DNA of 64,000 nt from Halocatena marina (GTDB lineage: Archaea; Halobacteriota; Halobacteria; Halobacteriales; Haloarculaceae), in the NCBI RefSeq assembly GCF_025913575.1, contig NZ_CP109785.1, positions 186,001 through 250,000 of the forward strand, given 5' to 3'. The first letter of the stretch is position 1; every line of letters starts with the position of its first letter. This document shows positions 34,515 to 44,045 of the stretch, piece after piece. Below the pieces are notes generated by a model. The model searched no databases and was not told where the DNA came from. It saw only the letters and a program-made list of their open reading frames with translations. The translations under genes were made by a program, and so were the position numbers.

Positions 34515-35846
34515 TCAGAGTCGTCCGGTGATCGCGCGCAGTGAGGTTCCCCCGACGTAGACGGTTTCGTCGGCCACTGCGGGTGGGGCGAATGCGTTCG
34601 TCAGATCGTCGGTCGGCGCATCCAGCCGCCAGCGGATGCGCCCGTCAGCGAGGGCAAGCGCAGCGCCGCCTGTATAGAGGGTGCCATCGGCAATGGCTGG
34701 CGTCTGGACGGTGACGCGGCTGTCGTTGAACACCCGCTGCCACTGGACGGTCCCCGTCTCGGCCCCGAGCGCGAGCACGCGGGCGCGGCCCTCTGGCTGT
34801 GGCGTGCGGTCGTTAAAGCCGATGTAGACGGTTGCATCGTCCACCGCAGCGCCGGTCCATACCCCCGTTTGCGCGTTCAGTTGTCCCGCAGAGATCTGGT
34901 GAGACGGCTGCACGGTGTGGGTCCAGACGCGTGCGCCGTCGGTGCGTCGCCGTGCTTCGACCGTCGTCGCCGTTTCGGTTCCGTGGCCGACGTAGATGTA
35001 GTCGTCACCGACTGCTGGGGTGTTCTGACCCGTCGCCCGGTAGGTCACGCCCGCATCGACTGCCCAGCGGACATCGCCGGTCGTTGCTTCGAGCGCGGCT
35101 AGTTCATCGCCGGCGAGATAGACGGTCTCGTTTTCGACTGCCACCGGAGGGGCTTCGTAGCCGTTGATGCCAGAACGGCCCGTCTCGTGCGTCCAGAGGA
35201 GTGCACCGGTTGCGCTGTCGAGTGCATAGAGCCGGCCAACGGTGCCAGCCCCGAAGTTTCGCCCGATAATATACACGATATCGCCAGCGACTGTCGGTGC
35301 GCAAAAGGCCGCCGCCTGGCGGTCCGGCTCGAACCGCCACACCTCAGTCCCGGTCGCTGCTTCGAGCGCCACCACTGAGCTACGCCGAGCCGAAGCACGC
35401 CCGTGTGAGCCTTGCTGTGTGCAACCCACGTAGACGAGCGTTTCAGCCACGGCTGGCGTGCTCACGGATGTGAGGTCGCTATCGGCCATTCGCCACCGCT
35501 CCGCTCCGTCCTCAGCGGCGAGCGCGATGAGGCTGGTGCGGTCGCTCGCGTACACGGTCGAATCGGCCACAACGACCCCCGAGATCCGGGCGGCCGCCTC
35601 GTGCTGCCAGCGGAATGCGACGCTCGATTTCGGTCCCTTTGCCCCTCGTCGATAGCCCGTTTTGGTCGCGGTTCCCCCGGGTTGTGGCCACGTTCGTGGG
35701 GCTGTCTCAACTGCCGAGTGACCGCCAGCGCCTGCCTGATTGGACGGCTCCGTGCTGCTGGCGGCTCCTCGTCCCACCAGGTTGGCACCTGTAACCATGC
35801 CAATCCCCTTTATGACGCCCCGGCGGCTGACGTCGTCTCTACCCAT
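34515..35846 (-). CDS. Tat-exported PQQ-like beta-propeller protein
   Basis: 443 residues. The N-terminus has the twin-arginine motif SRRGVIKGIGM followed by a hydrophobic stretch, so it should be folded before export. The mature part has about eight beta-propeller blades with the repeated pattern VYVG...LxALxAxTGxxxW (BamB/quinoprotein type). No quinone-ligand residues are obvious, so it may be a binding scaffold instead of an enzyme. This gene is clearly richer in G+C than the genes around it, which suggests a different origin. Confidence 0.88.
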   Translation of the reverse strand: MGRDDVSRRGVIKGIGMVTGANLVGRGAASSTEPSNQAGAGGHSAVETAPRTWPQPGGTATKTGYRRGAKGPKSSVAFRWQHEAAARISGVVVADSTVYASDRTSLIALAAEDGAERWRMADSDLTSVSTPAVAETLVYVGCTQQGSHGRASARRSSVVALEAATGTEVWRFEPDRQAAAFCAPTVAGDIVYIIGRNFGAGTVGRLYALDSATGALLWTHETGRSGINGYEAPPVAVENETVYLAGDELAALEATTGDVRWAVDAGVTYRATGQNTPAVGDDYIYVGHGTETATTVEARRRTDGARVWTHTVQPSHQISAGQLNAQTGVWTGAAVDDATVYIGFNDRTPQPEGRARVLALGAETGTVQWQRVFNDSRVTVQTPAIADGTLYTGGAALALADGRIRWRLDAPTDDLTNAFAPPAVADETVYVGGTSLRAITGRL

Positions 35847-35877
35847 ACCTTCTATATGGGATCTTTGCGCATATAAT
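35842..35877 (-). promoter_or_regulatory. Promoter and dyad of the beta-propeller gene
   Basis: A TATA-like TTATATG (minus strand, 35870-35877) lies 27 bases before the ATG. CCCATA and TATGGG (35842-35860) form an inverted repeat over the start codon region, a possible operator or leader structure. Confidence 0.4.
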
Positions 35878-36138
35878 TATGTATGAAAAATAAAACAAAA
35901 GCAGGTGGTACGAGTAGATATCATGTGGCCGTCTAAGCTTCTACTTTCCTACTGTACGTGATGTGTCCTCTCTACGACCGCAACGAGATATGGGGTAGGT
36001 CAATCTCATGATATATGTCTGGAATAGTAATCGCGTAAATGACCTGATCGTGTGTTGTTGTTGGGCGAATGTAGTTTGACACCATCTCTGACAGACTGTC
36101 AAGATGACATTCAAATAGCTACGTGTGACAGTACCGGC

Positions 36139-36729
36139 ATGGATCGTCATGGTCACGTCGGGTTCAACCTGCTCGTTTTTGCACCAGTCGCCTATTACTT
36201 TCTGCACACAGATCAAACAACACTCGCGATGATCGGTATTCTCGGGTTGTTCATGCTCGAACCATTGCCTGATATCATCTCAGGTATTCCTGGTGTTCAA
36301 AATCGGGGTACAAGCCATTCTATCCTCTCGGCACTTGTTGTCGGCATTCTCTGTAGTATTCTCTTATACATTCTCTCTCGACATCTCGTGAGTATGGTTA
36401 TGCAGTTTATTTTTGGACAATCTATAGTTATCTCTGACATGTCGCAACAGAACCCTATTGATGCCAATCGGAACGCGTGGATTGGCTTTTTTATTGGCTC
36501 TAGTTCTGTCATTATTCACATACTTGGCGATTTGCTCACACCATCTGGAATCCGTCCATTGTTACCGTTTGCGCCGTTTCGGCTCTCTCTCGGCATCGTT
36601 CCCGATCAAGGATGGACGCAGTTCGTACTCTTCATTGGTGGTGTCCTGACCTTTGGTTGGGTAATCGTATCGAAATATCCGGTGGTGGGTCGAGCGTTGC
36701 TCAATAGTCTTGGACTCTATTTATTATAA
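36139..36729 (+). CDS. YdjM/DUF457-type membrane protein
   Basis: 196 residues from the ATG at 36139; an upstream open part looks non-coding. Five membrane segments are present. The family motifs are an early HxxxN-type histidine (MDRHGHVGFN), DIISGIPG, the GTSHSILSAL stretch and HILGDLLTPSG. The family is labelled membrane-bound metal-dependent hydrolase, but biochemical proof is scarce. It is the only plus-strand gene between two minus-strand groups. Confidence 0.85.
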   Translation: MDRHGHVGFNLLVFAPVAYYFLHTDQTTLAMIGILGLFMLEPLPDIISGIPGVQNRGTSHSILSALVVGILCSILLYILSRHLVSMVMQFIFGQSIVISDMSQQNPIDANRNAWIGFFIGSSSVIIHILGDLLTPSGIRPLLPFAPFRLSLGIVPDQGWTQFVLFIGGVLTFGWVIVSKYPVVGRALLNSLGLYLL

Positions 36730-36860
36730 TATCGAAACACCAAATTCTACAAACTGCACCACCTCTCAACGGTGAATGAATTTCTATTTATGGTTCGATT
36801 TTAACACGGATATTCGATATATATGCGCTTGATGAGTGCAAATATTGGGCAATTATTTAA

Positions 36861-37412
36861 TCACCACTCAGCTTTGATGAGTACTGTTGTTTCAATACGA
36901 CTCTGTTCGGTCGTGATCCTCACGTCGAGTGCAACCACGAGAACGTGGGTTTCGCCGATACGATTCTGTACGACAACACCACGGTTATTTTTGCAGGGGC
37001 CAAACTGTCGGGCAGGCCCACTTGGACAGTGTGTGACAGCCCATGCGGCCGCCGCTGAGTCGTTGTAGGTGACGTGGTACACGGTCCCTTTTTCAATCTG
37101 AGACCGTTCGAGGGCGGTAATGTGTGGCTGTAGACGATTACGGACGTTGATGACTGTGTTATTACGGCGGTTCCACTCGTTGCGGGTGGAGACGTTCGTC
37201 CCTGTCCTGTGAATGGCATGTTCGAGCAGCTGTTTTGCGTTTGCCACTGGTTCAGCGTGTTCGCTGCTCACCTCGACATCGTCATTGTATCCTAACTGAA
37301 GATACGCGAAGACGATTGGAATGAGGGAAATAGCAACGAATATCGCTGCAACGAGCACCATCTGTCCTCTCTCTGTCGTTGCACTCTCATTTGAGCCGTT
37401 TCCTTTTGTCAT
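36861..37412 (-). CDS. Pilin-like protein, last gene of the pilus operon
   Basis: 183 residues from the ATG at 37412, which overlaps the upstream stop (ATGA). The N-terminus has ERG followed by QMVLVAAIFVAIS: a class III prepilin site (cut after G16) and a hydrophobic helix that would form the filament core. The remainder is a soluble beta-rich domain. It belongs to a haloarchaeal family that accompanies PilB/PilC (DUF7261 type, by memory). Probably a minor pilin. Confidence 0.78.
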   Translation of the reverse strand: MTKGNGSNESATTERGQMVLVAAIFVAISLIPIVFAYLQLGYNDDVEVSSEHAEPVANAKQLLEHAIHRTGTNVSTRNEWNRRNNTVINVRNRLQPHITALERSQIEKGTVYHVTYNDSAAAAWAVTHCPSGPARQFGPCKNNRGVVVQNRIGETHVLVVALDVRITTEQSRIETTVLIKAEW

Positions 37413-37894
37413 ACATACCACACGATAATGGTTACATCACCGTTCATGGTCGTCGTAGTCGCGGTTCCAAGAGAGACACCAGACGGTACCTGATACCCGG
37501 CAGAACCGTGTGGTGTTCTAATGTGGAACATCACATTCCCCGGAAGCAGATGGCTGATGCGATGTTTCAGCTGCCCACGTTCGCGATCGAATGAAGTTGG
37601 TGAGTGGATGATTTCGGATAGTCGAGAAGTTCCCTGTCCTCGATTGTGGGCTGGTTCGTTTGTCAGTACTGTTGCCACGTCATCCGCGTAGATTTCGAGT
37701 TGTGCATCAGGAGTATCCGGCGCTGGAATGCCGAGGACGACACCGAGTAGCACGGCGAATATGAATATCGTACCGAGTGCGACTTCTAATAGCGACAGCG
37801 ACAGTTGTGCTTTATCGACGGTCGAGTGGCCACGAGCGGTGTCGAGTTTTATTATTTTTTCATTGTCGCTCTCTGCTCGATGTTCATTACCCAT
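37409..37894 (-). CDS. Pilin-like protein with glutamate at position 8 of the mature form
   Basis: 161 residues. A 29-residue polar leader ends in KA, then QLSLSLLEVALGTIF starts the hydrophobic helix; a conserved Glu inside the helix is reminiscent of bacterial type IV pilins. Its start overlaps the previous gene's end by eight bases, and its stop overlaps the next start. Family DUF7262 type, by memory. Probably a minor pilin. Confidence 0.75.
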   Translation of the reverse strand: MGNEHRAESDNEKIIKLDTARGHSTVDKAQLSLSLLEVALGTIFIFAVLLGVVLGIPAPDTPDAQLEIYADDVATVLTNEPAHNRGQGTSRLSEIIHSPTSFDRERGQLKHRISHLLPGNVMFHIRTPHGSAGYQVPSGVSLGTATTTTMNGDVTIIVWYV

Positions 37895-38573
37895 CGACTG
37901 TCACCACTAGTTCCGTCTTCGTCGTCTGTACCGGATAATGCGTGACAGTTACTGAGCCCGCCGCTCCGGCTGGTTCAAGCCGCAACTCTGTCTCTTCATA
38001 GCGTGAAAGATCGACATCGAACGTGCCTTCGATACCATTCGGTGCGTAGAGAGCGACCCGATCATTCGCTCGAACTGTCGTGATCGCCGCAGCGGGGTCG
38101 ATAGTAATCGTTGCCCGTGAACTCCGGGGTGACAGTGTGAGTGTCTCACCACGAAACGGAACCGACACAGTGTTTTGATGCTTGATGAGTACCACACGAC
38201 GAACCGTAGTTCCTCCTGTCGGATCGCCTCGTTTTAGAATTGTCTTGTTACCGAGTTGAATCTGGATATCAATCCCATGTGAGATCGGATACGTGCGATT
38301 GAGCTGTGTGCGTGTCAGTGATCGTGCTCGCGTTCTATTGATAACATTTGCTCGTGCTGTCAGATTCGATTCTTCGCTTACTAATTTCTCGGCGAGTGAA
38401 ACAGCAATATGTCGCTCCCCTGAATTTCTATCGGCAGTTCGATATGCACCATCGATGAGTATGAGAGAGAAACCAACAGCCGTCGTCAGCACGAACAGCG
38501 AAACGACGAGTGCAAGGAGATTCCCCTGTCCCCTTTCGTCGATGTTCCTTCCGCGACGATCCTTCCTACTCAT
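37887..38573 (-). CDS. Pilin-like protein
   Basis: 228 residues from the ATG at 38573 (an ATG nine bases upstream is an alternative). ERG precedes QGNLLALVVSLFVLTTAV, again a class III prepilin site (cut after G15) plus hydrophobic helix. The exposed domain is beta-rich with several N-x-S/T sequons (NLT, NRT). It overlaps both neighbours by eight bases. Family DUF7263 type, by memory. Confidence 0.77.
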   Translation of the reverse strand: MSRKDRRGRNIDERGQGNLLALVVSLFVLTTAVGFSLILIDGAYRTADRNSGERHIAVSLAEKLVSEESNLTARANVINRTRARSLTRTQLNRTYPISHGIDIQIQLGNKTILKRGDPTGGTTVRRVVLIKHQNTVSVPFRGETLTLSPRSSRATITIDPAAAITTVRANDRVALYAPNGIEGTFDVDLSRYEETELRLEPAGAAGSVTVTHYPVQTTKTELVVTVDG

Positions 38574-39018
38574 TGTTCTCACTATTCAAATTTATGATGT
38601 ATCTAGAGTCCTTTCCTACAACTCGAACAATGAGCGTTTCGTGGCTCTGCCACTTGCCCTCAATTCCGATAACGGTTCTTGGCAGTACAAGCGGAACCCG
38701 CCCGCCAATATTCGGATGGGGATGATTGAGAACAAGCGATCGATTTGCTGCCTGTAGTGAATACGCCTGATCTCGAATTGTCGCTGGCAATTCGAGGCCG
38801 AATCGAGCATCGATATGTCGTGTAGGAGGTGGCACAGCTTGTTGTACCCGCTCTGCAGCGGTTGCCAGTGTCCGATCACTGACCTCGTTAGCGGTTGCCG
38901 TCCGGTATTCCGGTATCACGCTACCGTACAACACGGCTGTCAGGATACCGATGTACAGGACAACGATACTAATCGAGAGCGCTTTACTGATAATCGGAGT
39001 GAGACCACGGTTATCCAC
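38566..39018 (-). CDS. Short pilin-like protein
   Basis: 150 residues. The leader is only five residues (MDNRG) before LTPIISKALSISIVVLYI, an archaeal pilin-type site and helix. The domain is small and beta-rich. It overlaps the flanking genes by eight bases on each side. Family DUF7266 type, by memory. Probably a minor or assembly-initiating pilin. Confidence 0.75.
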   Translation of the reverse strand: MDNRGLTPIISKALSISIVVLYIGILTAVLYGSVIPEYRTATANEVSDRTLATAAERVQQAVPPPTRHIDARFGLELPATIRDQAYSLQAANRSLVLNHPHPNIGGRVPLVLPRTVIGIEGKWQSHETLIVRVVGKDSRYIINLNSENNE

Positions 39019-39757
39019 TGTTTACCTCCGTGTTGAAATCGTGAATTACGAGATAGGTGTCCTGTTCGCTCCCAAGCGTTGCAATGACGCTTTCAATGCC
39101 GTCCCCGTCAATATCTCGTCGTTCGACTGTCCCTTCCCAGTCGGAAAAATATCGGACAAATGGTTTAGGCGTCTCTGTCTCGATCGCAACTGCGTACGTT
39201 CCATTCCCAATCCGTTTTCTCGTGTGGGTTACGTTGGTACGCAGTGTTGCGATTACGCCTCCAGCTCCCGAGACGGCATCGGTTGTCCCTATTTTCGACG
39301 TTCCAACGATGAGCATGTCACCGTCGGATGATCTGGTTATTGGTGGTTCGGTGTGAAGCCACGCGTTTCCAGATGATCCGCAAACGATCGCACCGGAAAC
39401 GAATGCGACACGACTGTTTCCTGTGGTGAAGACGAGCGCGTTAACGTCGACGGTGCGAACCACGTTCGAGTCGGTGAGTAGCCGCAGTTGACGATCAGAC
39501 GATCGAAGCGTTCCTTCGGAGAACGACAATCGTTCATGGTGCGTACCGGTCATCTTGGCTGGAGAGAAGGCGGTGTCCATCTCGTCAGCGACACGCGTCG
39601 CGTCCGCGCTTGTTGTCTGCTGCTCGATGAGAACTCCAACGCTCGCGGTGAGAGCACTCATCGAGATGACCGCTACACCGAGAAGTAATGCAACCCCGAT
39701 GACGTGTGATTGAGCACGGGTCGAACGATTATAGTCCGGCTTCGTGTTCTGACTCAT
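39011..39757 (-). CDS. Archaeal type IV pilin, likely major
   Basis: 248 residues. STRA precedes QSHVIGVALLLGVAVISMS, the classic archaeal pilin H-domain, with prepilin peptidase cleavage expected after A15. The exposed part is beta-rich and contains DIDGDG, a possible calcium loop. It follows pilC with a four-base overlap. Its position next to pilC and its archetypal H-domain make it the best candidate for the main subunit; that ranking is inference. Confidence 0.82.
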   Translation of the reverse strand: MSQNTKPDYNRSTRAQSHVIGVALLLGVAVISMSALTASVGVLIEQQTTSADATRVADEMDTAFSPAKMTGTHHERLSFSEGTLRSSDRQLRLLTDSNVVRTVDVNALVFTTGNSRVAFVSGAIVCGSSGNAWLHTEPPITRSSDGDMLIVGTSKIGTTDAVSGAGGVIATLRTNVTHTRKRIGNGTYAVAIETETPKPFVRYFSDWEGTVERRDIDGDGIESVIATLGSEQDTYLVIHDFNTEVNSG

Positions 39758-41610
39758 ATCATCCCCGTCCCTGAGAAAACGGCATAGGCTGCTCCGACCA
39801 GCAGTGCTGAGTGAAGCAAAGCCTCATACTTCCCGCGACGGGCAGTCCCGGCAAACCAGCCACACGCGAGCATTGTTGATTGCGTGACGACATAGAACTG
39901 AAATCGATCACGCTCTGGTTGAATAGCGTCTGGATTGATTGCTACTCCTGCATTCATCCCGGACACAGAGGCGAGCTGAGTGAAACTATCTATCACATAG
40001 CTATTAACTGCGATCATGATACCAACGATGAGCACTGCAGTCGTCCAGCCGACAGCGACGTATACGGCCATCGTGCTTCGGAGTGCCCGTTTCTCGTGAT
40101 AGAGTCGTCCAATTTCCGTTTGGAGCGTCTCGAAAACGTCGTCGATATCGCTTCCGACATCGAGTGCGCCGGTTACGAGACCGATCGTCTGTTCCGTGAG
40201 TGACGTTCCAACACGATCGACGAATCGATCGAGTGCTGCTGTCCGGACATCACTCTCGTCGCTGTCTGCAGTCGTCAATAGCCCAAGATTGAATGCGAGA
40301 GCGTTGACATCCGGTTGAAGTGGGCCGAGATCGACATCTCGTGCGACCCGGGTGACTGCCGCATCGAATGGCCGTCCGAGGCTCACGTGGCCGGCAACAG
40401 CGTGGACGAAATCGCGCATTTCGTGATCCTTTGCATCATCACGCCTCGCACGTCGTGTTGACACAATACCAACGGGAATCCCAATGGTGACATAACCAAT
40501 GAGGAGGACGTTCACTATGTTGTATCCAGCAACCGCACAAACCACAACGACGACGAGCGTAATTGGTGTCATAACGATACCCGCACTGATTGGGTTGATT
40601 GATGCACTATCGAGTGTCGCAAGAATTCCTTCGGGTCGCCTGTAGGCCGGATCGACCAAATCTGGTGGCCGGAGCGTTCCGATCAGCCACGACGTTCCGA
40701 TACCGATCCAGAGAACAAATATTGCACTTCCGTAGACTAACACTGATCGGAGGGAAATGGATCCCACGGGCGTGGATATCGTTTGAGAAAGACTGGGTGA
40801 CAGCACGGCCATAACCGTGAGAATGATAACGAGAAGCGCTGGAAGGACCAACAAGACGACGAACATCTCTGCGATGAGCTCGAGGAAGTCGCTCGATCGC
40901 TGTCGTGAACGTGCTTGTCGGTGCGAGAGCATTCGTGATTCCATCCGTAGGTAACCGGAGAGTGCATCACCCCCCTGGCTAGCGTGTTCGCCGAACTTCA
41001 GCAGAAAGGGAGCAAGAAGATCCTCTGAAGGGGTGTCTCGTGCTACCCTCCGGAGACCCGAATCGAGGTTTCCGGTTAGTGCAGCGTGGTTGAGCGCCCT
41101 TCGAAATCCGACGGCGGTTTCGCCATACGTCTCCTGTTCTGCAACCTTCCGGAGCAGTGTTCGTTGATCGTCGCTCCCTGCCGCCAGTGTACGGAGATAT
41201 CTGACAGCCCCTGGTAGCGTTTGTTCGATATTTTCGCGTCTGACGGTCCTAATCCACTTGAGATAGCCCCGTCCTCCCAACAAAACTAAACGCTTTCCAA
41301 TGAGTCCCAGCAGCGTTCCGCTTGCGAGGGCCACGTAGACGCGTGAGAGGGACCATGCTTCGAAACTTGTCAGTACCGATCGGGGAATACCTGTGGCAGG
41401 GACGGTACCCACGACGGTCGCCGACACGATTACTGTAAGAACGAACACGCCCCACGAGAGACCGTAGATCCGTGCCAGATAGAAATCGAAATCCATCTTG
41501 AATGCTGTACCACGAAAATATCGCCGGTCCTGATCGTGTCGTGTGCTCTCAGCATGCCGGGAAAACAGTGCATACAACCCTCGATCGAGCAGGCCAGGAT
41601 TACTCGTCAT
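39754..41610 (-). CDS. pilC: Type IV pilus membrane platform protein (TadC/PilC-like)
   Basis: 618 residues with about eight to nine membrane segments. Two T2SSF-type cytoplasmic domains are visible: around 125-225 (RTLAAGSDDQRTLLRKVAE, GGDALSGYLRMES) and around 400-500 (FVHAVAGHVSLGRPFDAA). It forms the inner platform on which the PilB ATPase drives pilin assembly. Its start overlaps the pilB stop by 11 bases, and the pilin gene overlaps its end. Confidence 0.9.
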   Translation of the reverse strand: MTSNPGLLDRGLYALFSRHAESTRHDQDRRYFRGTAFKMDFDFYLARIYGLSWGVFVLTVIVSATVVGTVPATGIPRSVLTSFEAWSLSRVYVALASGTLLGLIGKRLVLLGGRGYLKWIRTVRRENIEQTLPGAVRYLRTLAAGSDDQRTLLRKVAEQETYGETAVGFRRALNHAALTGNLDSGLRRVARDTPSEDLLAPFLLKFGEHASQGGDALSGYLRMESRMLSHRQARSRQRSSDFLELIAEMFVVLLVLPALLVIILTVMAVLSPSLSQTISTPVGSISLRSVLVYGSAIFVLWIGIGTSWLIGTLRPPDLVDPAYRRPEGILATLDSASINPISAGIVMTPITLVVVVVCAVAGYNIVNVLLIGYVTIGIPVGIVSTRRARRDDAKDHEMRDFVHAVAGHVSLGRPFDAAVTRVARDVDLGPLQPDVNALAFNLGLLTTADSDESDVRTAALDRFVDRVGTSLTEQTIGLVTGALDVGSDIDDVFETLQTEIGRLYHEKRALRSTMAVYVAVGWTTAVLIVGIMIAVNSYVIDSFTQLASVSGMNAGVAINPDAIQPERDRFQFYVVTQSTMLACGWFAGTARRGKYEALLHSALLVGAAYAVFSGTGMI

Positions 41611-44014
41611 CCCATTCCTCCTTTTCGCCTATGCTCTCGAGTTCGACACTACTTTGATAGAAGATATTTCCTTCTGAATTTATGGCGATATCGTTCTCTG
41701 AATTACGGTTGTGTGTGGTATCTTCGCGCCAATCCCAGTGAGGTGCGAACAGCTGGTTTTGTCTCTCCCGGCCGATTGTTGTGCTGTTAGTTTTTCTGAA
41801 AGAGGTAAGGAATCCAAACAAATCATCGATGTCAGTTACGTCTTCTTCGATGAGATGCTCGACGTATCGGTGTTTCCGATCGAACGATGACTCAATATCT
41901 TCAGTTTGGTAGTCCGTCCGTTCGGCCAATCGTTCGAACAGCCGAATTGATGCAGTCTCTGAATCATCGGACGCAGACTCGTCGTAAGCGAATGTGAAAT
42001 CTCCGTCTGGCGTTCGCTTAAGGATCGTGTTGTAATGAATCGTCGTGTCCTCACGCCTGATGGTCGTCGTGTCGACACCGTCTGGCTCGGAAACGATTTC
42101 GACCACCTCTCCGACGTAGCGCTTGCCATCGACATAGCGTGGGAAGATTACGAGATCGATCTCTGAGAGCAGATACGATGGAAGTCCCTGTTCGATAACT
42201 CGGTTGACGAGTCTCTCCATTGTTTCTGCGTGCGTGGTCCCAATAATTCCGTGGCCGGTCGACATGATCTCGCCGAACGTGGCGAAACTCTCTGGAGTGT
42301 TGATTTCGGCGATGACTTCGACATCAGGGTTGAGGTAGTTCGCCTCAACCATCAGATCGGCCATCGTCATCTGCTTGCGTGTCTCCTGATGATCGCGAGT
42401 TCTCAGTGAGACCCCCGTTTCGTGGGGTAAACGAACCTCTCGGGATCCCTCATCGATGCTGATCGGGCGAGCATCGTGTGGAATGAATGGAATGTGAGCG
42501 TTCATTAGTGTCGTCTTTCCAACACCGGTTGGTCCCGAAAAGAGCACGACACCGTGGTATTCGAACAAGAGCCAGAGGAGGGCAACGAACTCAGTTGGGA
42601 TACTTCCGTTCTGAACAAGGTCGACCGGCGTGAGCGGATCTGGTGATTGCTTACGGATTGAGATGTGAGGGCCGTCTTCTGAGATGATCGGCAACGCGAC
42701 AGCACACCGGATCGTCTCACCAGTCGATTCACCAGCGATGTCAACTGGATCGAGATTTACCTTCGCGCTTGGTGTGCTCGCGTTGAGTTCGATGCCGTCG
42801 GCAGCTGCGAGCTGTGTGACGACGTTGATGAACGCTTCTTCGTCCTCGAACACGTGGTTCGTTGGAATTCGCTCCATGCCCCGAGGGACGACCTTGATTC
42901 GATCTCCGACGCGATTGGCCTCGATGTCTTCCAGCCGTCCATCGCGGATCGGGATCGTCAACTGTCCGTGACCGATGTAATCTCGAAGAACGTAGTAAAG
43001 GAGATCCGTTAGTCGATCTGGTGAATATCTGTCACTGATCGGTGGTTCGAGAAGATTGTACTCCACAAGCGCCGCGTGGAATCGATATCGGACCGAATCT
43101 AACCACGCACGCGTGTTTTGTGAAGTGAGCTGACGTGCGAGGAGTGTTTCGGCGCGTTCACGGACAAACGTGATCCTGTTAGTGCCGGATGAGCCGGGCG
43201 ATCTGTCAGCTGCTCGGCTTACGAGAATCTCATCCACATCGATTTCCCAGAGACGCTCTTTGCACTCCTCAATCAGCTCTGTATCTCCCGGTAACAGATC
43301 CGGCTCTAGCACCGCGTATTTCGTCGTGAACGGATCGTTGGCTGAACTCTCAAACGACGTTTTGTTCGAGAGCGGATCCACATCGAGAGCGCGCTCGCGG
43401 TAGATGACGACTGGTATCTCGAAATCGAGAAACGAAACAGTGTACCGACGAAGACGTTCGTTGGTGAATCGGTTCCGGTGTACTGTTTCCTCGATGCTCG
43501 CTGTCGCGGTGTACTCGCGCGTGTACACCGTGACGTTTTCATCAGTCCAGTCAACGCCCTCAATTCGATCGTCGAGAGCGTACGGCGTGAGCTCCTCGAA
43601 ACATCGGATGCGTGCAAGGGCGTGATATTCAACTCGTCGCCGCGCAGCAGACGAGAGATCGATCAATTGATCGATTTTCTGCTCGTACTTCTGGTCGAAT
43701 CCCTGCTGCATCCGTTCAATGGCCCCTCTCCGCGTGAGTGGTCGCTCCAGATCCGCCGCTGAAAAATACTCGACAATCCGTTCGAGCACCGTCGTGCTGT
43801 GCTCAGACAACCGTGGTTCGCGGACCTCGTACGCAAACTCCCTGTTCTTTTCTGTTGTTGTCGCCGATCTCGTCTGCCGAATCGTTGCAACAACTCCCGA
43901 ATGGATCTCGTACTGAGAGCACACGTCCGGTGCGTACCACGCCGCCGAATCAGCGGGCGCAACCGGTGGCGGGACAGTCATCGTCTCGTTCGGCATACCT
44001 GCACTCGTCTGCAT
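41600..44014 (-). CDS. pilB: Type IV pilus assembly ATPase (VirB11/PilB-like)
   Basis: 804 residues. The C-terminal secretion ATPase carries Walker A GPTGVGKTT near residue 494, an aspartate box (DEGSREV), the Walker B-like DVEVIAEINTPE and the histidine box (GIIGTTHAET). The first 300 residues are an N-terminal domain typical of haloarchaeal PilB, and the last 120 are an acidic extension. A TTTAAA box lies 28 bases before the ATG at 44014, supporting this start and a leaderless transcript for the seven-gene operon. No archaellum genes are nearby, so this is an adhesion-type pilus system. Confidence 0.92.
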   Translation of the reverse strand: MQTSAGMPNETMTVPPPVAPADSAAWYAPDVCSQYEIHSGVVATIRQTRSATTTEKNREFAYEVREPRLSEHSTTVLERIVEYFSAADLERPLTRRGAIERMQQGFDQKYEQKIDQLIDLSSAARRRVEYHALARIRCFEELTPYALDDRIEGVDWTDENVTVYTREYTATASIEETVHRNRFTNERLRRYTVSFLDFEIPVVIYRERALDVDPLSNKTSFESSANDPFTTKYAVLEPDLLPGDTELIEECKERLWEIDVDEILVSRAADRSPGSSGTNRITFVRERAETLLARQLTSQNTRAWLDSVRYRFHAALVEYNLLEPPISDRYSPDRLTDLLYYVLRDYIGHGQLTIPIRDGRLEDIEANRVGDRIKVVPRGMERIPTNHVFEDEEAFINVVTQLAAADGIELNASTPSAKVNLDPVDIAGESTGETIRCAVALPIISEDGPHISIRKQSPDPLTPVDLVQNGSIPTEFVALLWLLFEYHGVVLFSGPTGVGKTTLMNAHIPFIPHDARPISIDEGSREVRLPHETGVSLRTRDHQETRKQMTMADLMVEANYLNPDVEVIAEINTPESFATFGEIMSTGHGIIGTTHAETMERLVNRVIEQGLPSYLLSEIDLVIFPRYVDGKRYVGEVVEIVSEPDGVDTTTIRREDTTIHYNTILKRTPDGDFTFAYDESASDDSETASIRLFERLAERTDYQTEDIESSFDRKHRYVEHLIEEDVTDIDDLFGFLTSFRKTNSTTIGRERQNQLFAPHWDWREDTTHNRNSENDIAINSEGNIFYQSSVELESIGEKEEWDDE

Positions 44015-44039
44015 GCCGTGGATTCGACAACTAATCCGA

Positions 44040-44045
44040 TTTAAA
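44040..44045 (-). promoter_or_regulatory. TATA-like box of the pilus operon
   Basis: TTTAAA on either strand, centred about 28 bases before the pilB ATG. It is the only good TATA candidate in front of the operon. Confidence 0.55.

Noticed and set aside
34601..35398. Several overlapping Arg/Pro-rich open frames
   Set aside because: They fall inside the G+C-rich beta-propeller gene, whose frame has blade repeats and a Tat signal.
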